Part shown: positions 52,653 to 61,835 of the stretch, piece by piece
Numbering within the stretch: the first letter of the stretch is position 1
Layout: every line of letters starts with the position of its first letter
From: Halobaculum halobium
GTDB lineage: Archaea > Halobacteriota > Halobacteria > Halobacteriales > Haloferacaceae
Assembly: GCF_030127145.1 (NCBI RefSeq)
Contig: NZ_CP126158.1
Span: forward strand, 1,178,001-1,242,000
Direction: 5' to 3'
Length of the DNA: 64,000 nt
Made by a program: the position numbers and the translations under genes
The notes under the pieces: generated by a model
Told to the model about the DNA's origin: nothing
The model's input: only the letters and a program-made list of their open reading frames with translations
Databases searched by the model: none

Positions 52653-53543
52653 ATGAGCGCAGACGACGACAAGTACCCCGGCGAGTCCGGTCGTCGCCGG
52701 TTCGTCAAGGGCGTCGTGGGCGGAGCGGCCCTCGCGGGCGTCGGGGCCACCGGGTCGGCTGCCGTCAACAGCCTCACCACCTCCCCCGGACGCGGTGGGG
52801 GTGCCACCGAGGCGATGGCTATCGAGAACACCGCAGGGCCGGCGCCACGCGGCATGCCGCAGGTCCCCGTCGAGATCCAAAGCGACGGCACAATCAAGGG
52901 AGTCTGGCCGGAGGTGTCGACCCGTGAGCAAGGCGGGGTCACGATCAACATCGCCGAGATGGACATGGGCGGCAAGACGTACTCCTCCGAGTGGTTCCAG
53001 TACTGCGGCGTCGAGACGTACGAGGGGATCCAGCCGCAGTACGAGTCGGACAACGTGTTCTACGTCGGCGGCTCCCCGGGCTTCGAATGGCAGAGCGACA
53101 TCGAGTCGGGCACCGCCCTCAACATCGACATGTTCGACGACTACGAGACCTGGGGCAACGGGATCGGCGTCGAGGGCATCGGGAAGGCCGGAACCGCCAA
53201 CTGGCGCTCGCAGGACACCGAGGACACGATCCCCGTGAATATCCTCCGGTCGACGGTCATCGAACAGCTCGCGGAGAACGGGGAGGCGCCCGCCCCGGAC
53301 CAGGACGAGCCGTACACCGTCACCTCCGACGTGCAGCAGTGGCTCCAGGCGTCGACCTCTCAGGGCGTCATCGCGTGGCTCAACAAGTGTACGCACTTCT
53401 GCTGTGTCCCCGCGTTCAAGGCCGAGGGCGGCGTGAAGTTCAACGCCTCGAACGAGGTCTACTGCCCGTGCCACCAGTCGGTGTACGAGCCGTTCAGCAT
53501 CGTCTCGACGCTGTTCACCGCGCGTCCGCGCCCCGACGAGTAG
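52653..53543 (+). CDS. Tat-exported Rieske iron-sulfur protein
   Basis: The 296-residue protein has a twin-arginine signal (GRRRFVKGVVGGAALAG). Its C-terminal Rieske fold carries the cluster ligands in CTHFCCVP (first Cys and His) and YCPCHQSVYEP (second Cys and His). It is likely the quinol-oxidising 2Fe-2S subunit of a cytochrome bc or related complex on the outer membrane face. A strong Shine-Dalgarno sequence precedes the ATG. No cytochrome b gene is next to it here, which is unusual for a bc-complex subunit. Confidence 0.85.
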   Translation: MSADDDKYPGESGRRRFVKGVVGGAALAGVGATGSAAVNSLTTSPGRGGGATEAMAIENTAGPAPRGMPQVPVEIQSDGTIKGVWPEVSTREQGGVTINIAEMDMGGKTYSSEWFQYCGVETYEGIQPQYESDNVFYVGGSPGFEWQSDIESGTALNIDMFDDYETWGNGIGVEGIGKAGTANWRSQDTEDTIPVNILRSTVIEQLAENGEAPAPDQDEPYTVTSDVQQWLQASTSQGVIAWLNKCTHFCCVPAFKAEGGVKFNASNEVYCPCHQSVYEPFSIVSTLFTARPRPDE

Positions 53544-53598
53544 TCGAGCGCCGACCGCACCCGACCGGTTTTTCCTCGCTGCCCGCGACGACCCGACC

Positions 53599-53961
53599 GT
53601 GAGCGACGACACTCCCGACGCGACCGACGACGACACCGCCGGCGGCGACCCGCCCGCGGACCGAACGTTCGATCGCGAGCTCGCGGCCGCCCGCGCCCTC
53701 CTCGACGACGCCGACGACCTCGCCGCGTTCCACGTCGGCGTGGTCCGCGGCGACCGCGTGGACACCACGACCGCCCGCCGCAGCGAGGGCGAACAGGCTG
53801 GACTGGAGACGCTGTCGCTGTTGGCCTCCCACCTCCGCACCGTCGCCGACGAGGCGGGCGTCGACGCCGAGACGGTCGCGGCCGACGCCGCCAGCCTCGC
53901 GAACGCGGTCGAGGAGTTCCCGACAGACCCGGACACCGCTCGCGACGACGACGGAGAGTAG
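53599..53961 (+). CDS. acidic protein, unknown function
   Basis: A GTG start gives 120 residues. Very Asp-rich ends surround a central core (AAARALLDDADDLAAFHVGV and GLETLSLLASHLRTVADEAG) that looks like an alpha-beta fold of about 70 residues. A TTTTTCC element about 27-30 nt upstream supports the leaderless GTG start. It follows the Rieske gene but probably has its own promoter. No family is recognised. Confidence 0.6.
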   Translation: MSDDTPDATDDDTAGGDPPADRTFDRELAAARALLDDADDLAAFHVGVVRGDRVDTTTARRSEGEQAGLETLSLLASHLRTVADEAGVDAETVAADAASLANAVEEFPTDPDTARDDDGE

Positions 53962-54073
53962 GCCGCCGACGGCTGTCCGCCTCACGTTCGATCCCCGCTC
54001 CGCGTTCGGCCGCCAGCGCCGGCCACGCACCGGTCGCCCGTCACCCGCGACAGCCTTATTGCGATGCACACAT

Positions 54074-54088
54074 TCGTACATCGTACGA
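54074..54088 (+). promoter_or_regulatory. TCGTAC repeat at the expected trp start site
   Basis: TCGTAC-A-TCGTACGA contains a direct repeat with a 7-nt period, and its second half is the palindrome TCGTACGA. With the TATA-like CTTATTG at 54055-54061, transcription would start near 54083, inside this element. It is a candidate operator for trpDFEG. Confidence 0.35.
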
Positions 54089-54113
54089 CCAACACCGACA
54101 CCGGTGACATATA

Positions 54114-55112
54114 ATGAGTATACAAGAGTACATCGAGCGCGCGACCGAGGGAGAGAACCTGAGCGTCGCAGAGGCGCGGGAAGCGTCGACACGGGTCTTC
54201 GAGGGGGCGACGGAGGCGCAGATCGGCGCGCTGCTGGCGGCGCTGCGCGCGAAGGGGGAAACCGAGGCGGAGATCGCCGGGTTCGCGCAGGGGATGCGCG
54301 AGGCCGCGCGGACGATCGAGCCCGACGCCGGCCCGCTCGTCGACACCTGCGGCACCGGCGGCGACGACTACAACACGATCAACGTCTCGACCACGTCGGC
54401 GATCGCCGCCGCCGGCGCGGGCGTCACCGTCGCCAAACACGGGAACTACTCCGTCTCCTCGTCGTCCGGGTCGGCGGACGTGCTTGAGGTCGCGGGGGTC
54501 GAGGTCGACGCCGAACCACCGGCGGTGGAGGACGCCATCGAGCGCGACGGCATCGGCTTCATGCTCGCGACGGTGTTCCACCCCGCGATGAAGGCCGTCA
54601 TCGGCCCGCGAAAGGAACTGGGAATGCGCACGGTCTTCAACGTCCTCGGCCCGCTGACGAACCCCGCGGGCGCCGACGCGCAGGTGCTCGGGGTGTACGA
54701 CCCCGACCTCGTGCCGACCATCGCCGAGTCGCTCACCCACATGGACGTCGAGCGGGCGCTCGTCGTCCACGGCGACGGCATGGACGAGATCGCTCTCCAC
54801 GGTCCGACGACGGTCGCCGAGGTCGACGGCGACGAGGTGACGGAGTTCACGCTCACGCCCGAGGACATCGGGCTGGAGCGCGCCCCTGTCGCCGACATCG
54901 CCGGCGGCACGCCCGAGGAGAACGCCGAGGACCTGGCGGGAATCGTCGAGGGCGACGTGACCGGCCCCAAGCGCGACGTGATCCTCGCGAACGCCGGCGC
55001 CGCCGTCTACGTCGCCGGCCTCGCCGACTCGATCGACGAGGGCGCCACCGTCGCCGCGAACGCGATCGACGAGGGCGACGCCGCCGCGACGTTCGAGGCG
55101 CTCCGGGACTGA
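54114..55112 (+). CDS. trpD: anthranilate phosphoribosyltransferase
   Basis: The 332-residue protein has the PRPP-site motif DTCGTGGDDYNTINVSTTSA, KHGNYSVSSSSGSADVLE and FHPAMKAVIGPRKELGMRTVFN. It transfers phosphoribosyl to anthranilate in tryptophan synthesis. It is the first gene of trpDFEG, the gene order known from other haloarchaea. Its TGA shares its last base with the ATG of trpF (TGATG). Confidence 0.95.
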   Translation: MSIQEYIERATEGENLSVAEAREASTRVFEGATEAQIGALLAALRAKGETEAEIAGFAQGMREAARTIEPDAGPLVDTCGTGGDDYNTINVSTTSAIAAAGAGVTVAKHGNYSVSSSSGSADVLEVAGVEVDAEPPAVEDAIERDGIGFMLATVFHPAMKAVIGPRKELGMRTVFNVLGPLTNPAGADAQVLGVYDPDLVPTIAESLTHMDVERALVVHGDGMDEIALHGPTTVAEVDGDEVTEFTLTPEDIGLERAPVADIAGGTPEENAEDLAGIVEGDVTGPKRDVILANAGAAVYVAGLADSIDEGATVAANAIDEGDAAATFEALRD

Positions 55113-55768
55113 TGGTCCGCGTGAAGATCTGCGGCGTCACCAACGGCGCCGACCTCCGCGCGGTCGCCGACGCGGGCGCCGACGCCGTCGGCGTCATCTC
55201 CGAGGTGACGGTGGACACCCCCGCGAGGTCGACCTCGCGCAGGCCGCCGAGTTGACCTCGACGGCGCCGCCGCTGCTCACGACGGTGCTCGTCACGATGC
55301 CCGAGACGCCCGAGAACGCCGTCGATGCCGCCCGGACGGTGACGCCCGACGTGGTCCAGCTCCACGGGGAGTTCTCCCCGGACGAGATCGGCTACATCCG
55401 CGCGGAAACGGAGGCGAAGGTCGTGCCCGTCGTCGACTACGACGAGCCAGAACGCGTGCGGGCCCTCGACGAGGCGGCCGACGCGCTGCTGGTCGACTCC
55501 ACCGACGCGGACGGCGGCGGCGGCACCGGCGAGACAGGCGACTGGGGCGCCGCGGCCGACCTCCGACGCGAACTCATCTCCCCCGTGATCCTCGCGGGGG
55601 GCTCACCCCGAGAACGTCGCCGAGGCGGCCGCGACGGTCGAGCCGTTTGCCGTCGACGTGGCCAGCGGCGTCGAGCGCTCGCCCGGCGCGAAGGACCACG
55701 CCGCGGTCTCGCGGTTCGTTCGCAACGCCGGGCGCGCGCTCGGCGAGGCGGAGGAGGTGTACGAGTGA
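55112..55768 (+). pseudogene. trpF: phosphoribosylanthranilate isomerase, two compensating frameshifts
   Basis: The TrpF sequence is spread over two frames. It begins MVRVKICGVTNGADLRAVAD in the trpD-coupled frame. It loses one C in the run 55218-55222 and continues as AAELTSTAPPLLTTVLVTMP, VVQLHGEFSPDEIGYI and VVDYDEPERVR. It returns to the first frame within 55594-55610 to read [20 protein letters not shown], then ERSPG and the end at 55768. All motifs are otherwise intact, including the catalytic Cys in KICG. The enzyme isomerises phosphoribosylanthranilate. Either the assembly has indels in G/C runs or the gene is newly broken, which would make the cell dependent on tryptophan. Confidence 0.8.
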
Positions 55769-57489
55769 GCGACGGTGCGGACGTCGAAACCGACCACCTC
55801 TCGCGCTCGCGCGAGGAGTTCGTCGACCTGGTCGAGTCGGCCGACGGCGCCGACCCTCGGGTCGTCCACGAGACGGCGACGCTCGACGTGGACGTGGAAC
55901 CGCTGACCGCCTACGCCGCGCTCGCGGACCGGTCGGACCACTCGTTCCTGCTTGAGAGCGCCGAGAAGGTCGCTTCCAGCGACCCGGACGGCGCGTTCGC
56001 CCCGAGTTCGCACGGTCGCGGTCGCGACCGCGACGGCGCCCGCGGCGACGGCGGCGCCGCCGGGACCGACGGCAGCGCCGAGCGCCACGCCCGCTACTCG
56101 TTCGTCGGCTACGACCCGGACGCGGTGATCGCGGTCGGCCCCGACGGCACCGACCTGGATCGGCTGGGACCAGCCGCCGACCACGTCGACCTCCGCGGTC
56201 CCGAGGCCGGGGACACGGTCGACCGCGTGCGCGCGGCGCTGCCCGACGTGACGCGGGTCGGCTTCCCCGACAACGACCGACAGACGCTCGACGGCGGCCT
56301 CGTCGGCTTCCTCGCGTACGACGCGGTGTACGACCTGTGGCTCGAAGAGGTCGGCGTCGACCGCCCCGACCCGGTCGTCCCCGACGCCGAGTTCGTGCTC
56401 ACGACCCGGACGCTCGCGTTCGACGACCGCGAGGGGAGCGTCTCGCTCGTCTTCACGCCGATCGTCGGCGGCGACGACGACCCCCGGGCGGTGTACGACC
56501 GCCTGTCGGCCGAGGCGGCCGACGTGGCGGCGACGCTGCGCGACGCCGACGCGCCGGACGCGGGCGGCGTCCGCGTCGACCGCGAGACCGCCGGCCCGCG
56601 CGAGGAGTACGAGGAGGCCGTCCGCGAGACGAAGGAGGCCGTCCTCGACGGCGAGGTGTATCAGGGCGTCATCTCCCGGACGCGGACGCTGGAGGGCGCC
56701 GTCGACGACCTCGGCCTCTACGAGTCGCTGCGGGCGGTGAACCCCTCGCCGTACATGTACCTGCTGCGCCACGGCGACCGCTCGGTGATCGGCGCCTCTC
56801 CGGAGACGCTCGTCTCCGTCGACGGCGACTGCGTCGTCTCCAACCCCATCGCGGGCACCATCCGCCGCGGCGCCTCGCCCGTCGAGGACCGCCGGCTGGC
56901 CGGCGAACTGCTGGCGGACGGGAAGGAGCGCGCAGAGCACACGATGCTCGTGGACCTGGCGCGAAACGACGTGCGTCGGGTGAGCGAGGCGGGGAGCGTC
57001 CGCGTCGAGGAGTTCATGAACGTCCTGAAGTACAGCCACGTCCAGCACATCGAATCGACCGTCACGGGCACGCTCGCGGCCGACGCCGACGCGTTCGACG
57101 CGACCCGGGCGACGTTCCCCGCCGGCACCCTCACGGGCGCGCCGAAGGTCCGCGCGATGGAGCTGATCGACGACCTGGAACTGGAGCCGCGGGGCGTGTA
57201 CGGCGGCGGCGTCGGCTACTACTCGTGGAACGGCGACGCCGACTTCGCCATCGTGATCCGGACGGCGACAGTGGATCACGGGGTGGACAGCGGCGGGGTG
57301 GACTCGCTCACGGTTCGCGCAGGCGCCGGCATCGTCGCCGACTCCGACCCGGCCGCCGAGTACGAGGAGACCGAACAGAAGATGGCGGGCGTGCTCGACG
57401 CCGTCGACCGGATCCGCGTCGGCGCCGACGGCGGCGGCTCCGACCGCGAAACCGGATCCGACGGCGACGCGCCGGAGGTGGAGCGGTGA
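55765..57489 (+). CDS. trpE: anthranilate synthase component I
   Basis: A GTG start overlapping the trpF stop (GTGA) gives 574 residues. The chorismate-binding domain shows [52 protein letters not shown] and [19 protein letters not shown]. With TrpG it makes anthranilate from chorismate and glutamine. A Gly/Asp/Arg-rich insertion (about residues 75-110) is absent from typical TrpE and looks like low-complexity haloarchaeal sequence. The feedback region LLESAEKV at the N-terminus is present, so Trp inhibition is expected. Confidence 0.93.
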   Translation: MSDGADVETDHLSRSREEFVDLVESADGADPRVVHETATLDVDVEPLTAYAALADRSDHSFLLESAEKVASSDPDGAFAPSSHGRGRDRDGARGDGGAAGTDGSAERHARYSFVGYDPDAVIAVGPDGTDLDRLGPAADHVDLRGPEAGDTVDRVRAALPDVTRVGFPDNDRQTLDGGLVGFLAYDAVYDLWLEEVGVDRPDPVVPDAEFVLTTRTLAFDDREGSVSLVFTPIVGGDDDPRAVYDRLSAEAADVAATLRDADAPDAGGVRVDRETAGPREEYEEAVRETKEAVLDGEVYQGVISRTRTLEGAVDDLGLYESLRAVNPSPYMYLLRHGDRSVIGASPETLVSVDGDCVVSNPIAGTIRRGASPVEDRRLAGELLADGKERAEHTMLVDLARNDVRRVSEAGSVRVEEFMNVLKYSHVQHIESTVTGTLAADADAFDATRATFPAGTLTGAPKVRAMELIDDLELEPRGVYGGGVGYYSWNGDADFAIVIRTATVDHGVDSGGVDSLTVRAGAGIVADSDPAAEYEETEQKMAGVLDAVDRIRVGADGGGSDRETGSDGDAPEVER

Positions 57490-58082
57490 ACGTCACCGTC
57501 GTCGACAACTACGACTCGTTCACGTACAACCTCGTGGAGTACGTCTCGGACCTCCGAGTCGGCGGCGACACGCCCGAGATCACGGTGTTGAAAAACGCCG
57601 CGACGCTTGCGGCGGTGCGCGACACCGATCCCGACGCGGTGATCATCTCGCCGGGACCGGGCCACCCGAAGCACGACCGCGACGTGGGCGTGACGATGGC
57701 CGTCCTCCGGGAGCTCTCTCCCGAGGTTCCGACGCTCGGCGTCTGTCTCGGCCTCGAGGCCGCGGTGTACGAGTACGGCGGGACCGTCGGCCACGCCCCC
57801 GAGCCGGTCCACGGGAAGGCGTTCCCCGTCGATCACGACGGCGACGGCGTGTTCGCCGGGCTGGATCAGGGCTTTCGGGCCGGCCGCTACCACTCGCTCG
57901 TCGCCACCGAGGTGCCCGACTGCTTCGCGATCACGGCGACGACCGACCACGACGGCGAGGAGCTTGTGATGGGCGTGCGCCACCGCGATCACCCGATCGA
58001 GGCGGTGCAGTTCCACCCCGAGTCCGTGTTGACGGCGGTCGGCCACGACGTGATCGAGAACTTCCTGGCCGAGTGCGTCTGA
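57486..58082 (+). CDS. trpG: anthranilate synthase component II (glutamine amidotransferase)
   Basis: The 198-residue class I amidotransferase starts at GTG overlapping the trpE stop (GTGA). It has DNYDSFTYNLVEYV, ISPGPGHPKHDRDVG, the nucleophile in GVCLGLEAAV and the His/Glu dyad in FHPESV. The usual CLGHQ is CLGLE here. Glu at the Gln position is an unusual change close to the active Cys. It supplies ammonia to TrpE. It ends the operon. Confidence 0.93.
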   Translation: MNVTVVDNYDSFTYNLVEYVSDLRVGGDTPEITVLKNAATLAAVRDTDPDAVIISPGPGHPKHDRDVGVTMAVLRELSPEVPTLGVCLGLEAAVYEYGGTVGHAPEPVHGKAFPVDHDGDGVFAGLDQGFRAGRYHSLVATEVPDCFAITATTDHDGEELVMGVRHRDHPIEAVQFHPESVLTAVGHDVIENFLAECV

Positions 58083-58123
58083 GTAGGAGAAGACCTATCA
58101 GTCGCCAGTGAGGACCACGCGGT

Positions 58124-59410
58124 ATGGTCCCCGACCTCCCCTCCCCGAGCAGGCGTGGCTTCATCGCGGGCGCCGGCCTCGCGCTCGTCGGCGCGACGGC
58201 AGCCGTCGGCGCGACGAAGCCGACCGCCCTCCCCGACCCCCTGACCGATCACGCGTCGAAGTACCTCCCCGATCCCACCGACCACCAGTGGCGGCCACCG
58301 GTGCGCGAGGCGCACGCCCGCGACGCCGTCGAGCGGCTGGCGAGCGAGGTCGAGCGGGGTCGCGACCTGTGGGACGACCTCGACACCGACGAACGGTTCA
58401 CCGGCGACGGCGGCTGGCTGGAGGACGCCCGGGAGTACCTCCAAGCGGGGCGCTACCGCGAGGCCACGGTGTACGCCACCGGCGGGATGCAGTTCGCCGC
58501 CGAGGACGTCGGCTTCGCGCTCGCCGAGCTCGACCGCCCGGAGGCCGACCCCGAGCGGCTCGCCGAGCGTGGCGAGGCGCTCCGGGACCGAGCGACCCGG
58601 CTCGGCGAGGAGATCAGCGACTACCGAGTCGTCGAGCCCGGCCGCGACCTCGGGTGGTACCACGAGATCGAGCGGCGGATCCGACTCGTTCGGCTCGACG
58701 CCCACGAACGCGACCCGAACCGCGAGCGCGAGTACGACGCAGACGAGATCGGGTCGATCCGCGCCGGAAACCGCCAGGCCGCACAACGCGTCCGCGACGC
58801 CGAGCACTACCGCGAGCAGCTGGACAAGCTCGTCGGCGACGACGAGGGCGAGCCGTGGGCCGACCGGGTCGAACGGCTCGACGCGCGGTATCGCGAGGCG
58901 ATCGCCGAGTTCCCGAGCCGAGACGACGTCCGCGAGTCGGTCGAGGCGATCGAAGACGAGCACGGTCCCGGCCCGTACTACACGGCCCGCTGGAAGCTCT
59001 CGATGTGGTGTTACGACGGCGACTACTACGTCGCGGAGTGGGACGAGGGGCTGAGTCTGGTGAACGCGGTCGCGGCCGCGCAGGCCCTCGTCCAGCGGCG
59101 GGCCCACGACCGCGCCGTCGACGCGCTCGTGATCGACCCCGAGGACGACGGGTTCGACTCGGGCCACGTCGTCGGCGAGAAACGGGCTGCGATGAAGCGG
59201 TTCCGGCGGGTCGTCGGCGACGATCCGGCGCCGCTGCTGGCGGTTCTCACGGCCCGCGCTGGCGAGGACATCGACGTCGCGGAGGTGGGATTCGCCGGGA
59301 GCTACGAACGCCCGATCTGGCGCGACCGCGTCGACGCCTACTGCTACGCGCTGATCGCCCGGATGAAACTGAAGGAGTACCCGCAGGTGTACGGGCGGTT
59401 CGTCGAATAG
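58124..59410 (+). CDS. Tat-exported alpha-helical protein, unknown function
   Basis: The 428-residue protein has a twin-arginine signal (SRRGFIAGAGLALVGATAAVG) without a lipobox Cys, so it should be released or held by other means. The mature part is mostly charged helices, with repeated RDAVERLASEVERG-like and YREATVYATGGMQF segments suggesting a helical-repeat fold. No enzymatic motif is recognised. It starts 42 nt after trpG; transcription together with trp is possible but functional linkage is not evident. Confidence 0.7.
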   Translation: MVPDLPSPSRRGFIAGAGLALVGATAAVGATKPTALPDPLTDHASKYLPDPTDHQWRPPVREAHARDAVERLASEVERGRDLWDDLDTDERFTGDGGWLEDAREYLQAGRYREATVYATGGMQFAAEDVGFALAELDRPEADPERLAERGEALRDRATRLGEEISDYRVVEPGRDLGWYHEIERRIRLVRLDAHERDPNREREYDADEIGSIRAGNRQAAQRVRDAEHYREQLDKLVGDDEGEPWADRVERLDARYREAIAEFPSRDDVRESVEAIEDEHGPGPYYTARWKLSMWCYDGDYYVAEWDEGLSLVNAVAAAQALVQRRAHDRAVDALVIDPEDDGFDSGHVVGEKRAAMKRFRRVVGDDPAPLLAVLTARAGEDIDVAEVGFAGSYERPIWRDRVDAYCYALIARMKLKEYPQVYGRFVE

Positions 59411-59449
59411 AACCGGCGGGTCGGTGGCGTCCGAGACGCCGAGGTCGGC

Positions 59450-60001
59450 CTACCGGTCGACGGTGACGCGCTCGATCTTCACTTCCTCTCGAGGCTCGTC
59501 GTTGCGGTCGGTCGGCACCGAGCCGATCTCCTCGACCACGTCCATCCCGTCGACGACCTCGCCGAAGACGGCGTGGCGGCCGTCGAGGTGGGGCTGGGCT
59601 GCGAGCGTGATGAAGAACTGCGAGCCGTTCGTGTCCGGGCCGGAGTTCGCCATCGAGAGGACGCCCGCGCCGTCGTGCGTGAGGTCGTCGTGGAACTCGT
59701 CGTCGAACTCGTAGCCGGGGCCGCCGCGGCCGGTCCCGGTCGGGTCGCCGCCCTGGAGCATGAAGTCGGAGATGATCCGGTGGAAGACGACGCCCTCGTA
59801 CAGCGAGTCGCCGCGGATCTCGCCGCTTTCGGGGTCCTCCCACGTCGTCGTCTCGACGTCGGGCTCCTCGCTTGCGGCGGGGTCGTGCTCGGCGAGGTTG
59901 AGGAAGTTCTCGACCGTCGTCGGGGCGCGGTCGGCATACAGCTCGATGTCGATGTCGCCGTGAGTCGTGTGCAGCGTGACGTGCGGCAGGTCGTCGCTCA
60001 T
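59450..60001 (-). CDS. cyclophilin-type peptidylprolyl isomerase
   Basis: The 183-residue cyclophilin has the active-site pattern VFHRIISDFMLQGGDPTGTG, NGSQFFITLAAQPHLDGRHAVFG and GMDVVEEIGS. A 15-residue insertion near EEPDVETTTWEDPESG lengthens one loop. It catalyses proline cis-trans isomerisation during folding. It is convergent with the Tat-exported protein and divergent from the second AstE-like gene. Confidence 0.92.
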   Translation of the reverse strand: MSDDLPHVTLHTTHGDIDIELYADRAPTTVENFLNLAEHDPAASEEPDVETTTWEDPESGEIRGDSLYEGVVFHRIISDFMLQGGDPTGTGRGGPGYEFDDEFHDDLTHDGAGVLSMANSGPDTNGSQFFITLAAQPHLDGRHAVFGEVVDGMDVVEEIGSVPTDRNDEPREEVKIERVTVDR

Positions 60002-60121
60002 ACCACCCTCCAGACGGCGAGCGGGGGAAAGTCGTTCGGCTTCGGCTTCGGCGGTCGGATCCCTGTCCGTGCACGGGACGACGAGCCACAGCTACAAGCC
60101 GCCGGCCGCGGAAGTCCCGCC

Positions 60122-61183
60122 ATGGCAGACCACGAAGCCGAGCGCGTCACGCTCGCGCGCCTCCCCTCGGGCGTCGCCATCGAGACCACCGTCCACACCT
60201 ACACGCCCGAGTCTGGCGTCGACGGCGACGAGTCGAACGCCCGCCCCGCGGTCTACGTGCAGGCGGCCCAGCACGGCCGCGAGATCAACGGCGCCGCCGT
60301 GTGTCGCCAGCTCCACGACGACCTCGTCGCCGCCGACCTCGCGGGCGCCGTCCACGTCGTTCCCGTCGCGGACCCGCTCACCTTCGATACGGTCTCGTAC
60401 ACCACCCCGGAGGCGTACGACTCGGTGAACCCGAACATGAACCGCTGTTGGCCCGGCGACGCGGACGGCACCCTCCACGAGCGGATGGCGGCGACGCTGT
60501 GGGAGTACGCCGGCGCCGCGGACTTCATCGTCGACCTCCACACCGGGAGCCGCGACATGCTCACCCACACAGTCTACCTCCGGGGCGACGACGACTGCCG
60601 CCGGCTCGCGGAGGCGTTCGGCACGGACCTCCTGCTGGCGGAGTCGGCCGGCGAGGACGCCGACGAGGAGTGGGCCAGTCGGAACTTCGGCGGGAAGCTC
60701 CGCGTCGCGGCGACCCGGGAGGGGATCCCCTCGATCACCCCCGAGTTAGCCCACAACAAGGAACTCGTCGACGACGCGATCGAGACGGGGGTCGAGGGGA
60801 CGAAGCGGGCGCTCCGACACGCGGGCGTGCTTGACGACGCCGAGGCGAGCGAAGCGAGCCGAGGCTCGTCGGACTCGTCCGACGGAGGGGGAGCCGTCCC
60901 CGCGTGGGACGGCACCCGCGCTCGCAACCACCTCGGTCGGGTGACCGCGAGCGAGTCGGGGCTGTTCCGCGCGGCCGCCGACATCGCCGTCGGCGACGAG
61001 GTCGTCGAGGGAAGATACGTGGGGGAAGTGTACGACCCGACGACCTACGAGGTGCGCCAGGAGGCGACGGCCGACCGCTCGGGGATCGTTTACTCGGTCG
61101 CCCGCGAGGCGACCGTCACCGCGGGCCAGACGCTCGTCGGTATCGCGATTCGGCTGGACGACGAGGAGCGAGAGATGGAGTGA
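60122..61183 (+). CDS. AstE/aspartoacylase-like M14-type deacylase, second copy
   Basis: The 353-residue protein has zinc motif AAQHGREINGAAV (HxxE near residue 46), NPNMNRCWPGD and the third ligand in IVDLHTGSRDM. A C-terminal barrel-sandwich domain (GDEVVEGRYVGEVYDP to GQTLVGIAI) matches the layout of the copy at 24066-25166, though the sequences differ widely. The two may act on different acylated substrates. Between the domains is a Ser/Glu-rich linker (EASEASRGSSDSSDGGG). Confidence 0.85.
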   Translation: MADHEAERVTLARLPSGVAIETTVHTYTPESGVDGDESNARPAVYVQAAQHGREINGAAVCRQLHDDLVAADLAGAVHVVPVADPLTFDTVSYTTPEAYDSVNPNMNRCWPGDADGTLHERMAATLWEYAGAADFIVDLHTGSRDMLTHTVYLRGDDDCRRLAEAFGTDLLLAESAGEDADEEWASRNFGGKLRVAATREGIPSITPELAHNKELVDDAIETGVEGTKRALRHAGVLDDAEASEASRGSSDSSDGGGAVPAWDGTRARNHLGRVTASESGLFRAAADIAVGDEVVEGRYVGEVYDPTTYEVRQEATADRSGIVYSVAREATVTAGQTLVGIAIRLDDEEREME

Positions 61184-61186
61184 AGC

Positions 61187-61208
61187 CTCGGGTACCGCCC
61201 GACCCGAG
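61187..61208. terminator. hairpin between the AstE-like gene and the membrane protein
   Basis: CTCGGGT-ACCGCCCG-ACCCGAG is a perfect 7-bp stem with an 8-nt loop in the 41-nt gap between convergent genes. It suits termination in both directions. Confidence 0.45.
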
Positions 61209-61224
61209 CGATCGTGAAGTCGAC

Positions 61225-61749
61225 TCAGCCGCCGGCGACGACGGGTGAGGCCTCGCCGTCGCCCCGCTTGAGCAGGACGAGGGTAAACCCGCCGGCGACG
61301 ACCCCGAGCGCCGTCATATAACCGAGGAAGCCGACGTACCACTCGACGCCGAAGAGACCGGGCGTCCAGCCGATGAGCGCCGGCAGCGACGCGCCCGCCG
61401 CTTGCGTGACGAGTGCGACGACGAGCGCGGCCATCCAGCCGCCGATGAGGAGGCGACACACCTCCCGCCACGGCGCCACCGAGACGCCCTTGGCCACGGC
61501 GCCGCCGATGCCGACCGGGACGTACAGAAACGCGAACCCGAGCGCGAGCGGGAGCGCCGCGGCGTCGGGCGGGAGCCCGAAGCCGGCCCCGGTGCCGGTG
61601 AAGACGCCGACGAGCGCCAGCATCGCGCCCAGCGCGCGGTCGTGGCCGATCAGCCTGCCGAGGACGTACGTCGACAGCGCGAGCAGGACGACCACGGCGC
61701 TGGCCGCGAGGAAGAACAGTTGATACAGACTCGCCGGTCCCACGGCCAT
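61225..61749 (-). CDS. multi-helix membrane protein, unknown function
   Basis: The 174-residue protein has five hydrophobic segments at about residues 8-30, 38-58, 64-88, 100-122 and 137-160, rich in Gly, Ala and Val. No motif indicates transport or catalysis. It is downstream of the TrpD2-like gene on the same strand with an 86-nt gap and may share its transcript. Confidence 0.65.
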   Translation of the reverse strand: MAVGPASLYQLFFLAASAVVVLLALSTYVLGRLIGHDRALGAMLALVGVFTGTGAGFGLPPDAAALPLALGFAFLYVPVGIGGAVAKGVSVAPWREVCRLLIGGWMAALVVALVTQAAGASLPALIGWTPGLFGVEWYVGFLGYMTALGVVAGGFTLVLLKRGDGEASPVVAGG

Positions 61750-61835
61750 GCTGCGTGGACGGGTGCGACGCGAGGGCTTAATCCTCACGCGCCGTATTTC
61801 ACGCCTGAGAACCGGGGATCGTCGGACCGCACCTC

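Noticed and set aside
52227-53936. A 5' extension of ppc giving about 1470 residues
   Set aside because: The extension crosses the ppc TATA-like box and the Rieske gene on the opposite strand and lacks PEPC homology.
54064-54114. A 16-codon leader peptide before trpD
   Set aside because: Its ATG lies upstream of the transcription start predicted from the TATA-like box, and it contains no Trp codons, so attenuation is unlikely.
55252-57489. A single TrpF-TrpE fusion protein
   Set aside because: The frame joins only the middle of a frameshifted trpF to trpE; a GTGA overlap shows the normal gene boundary at 55765.
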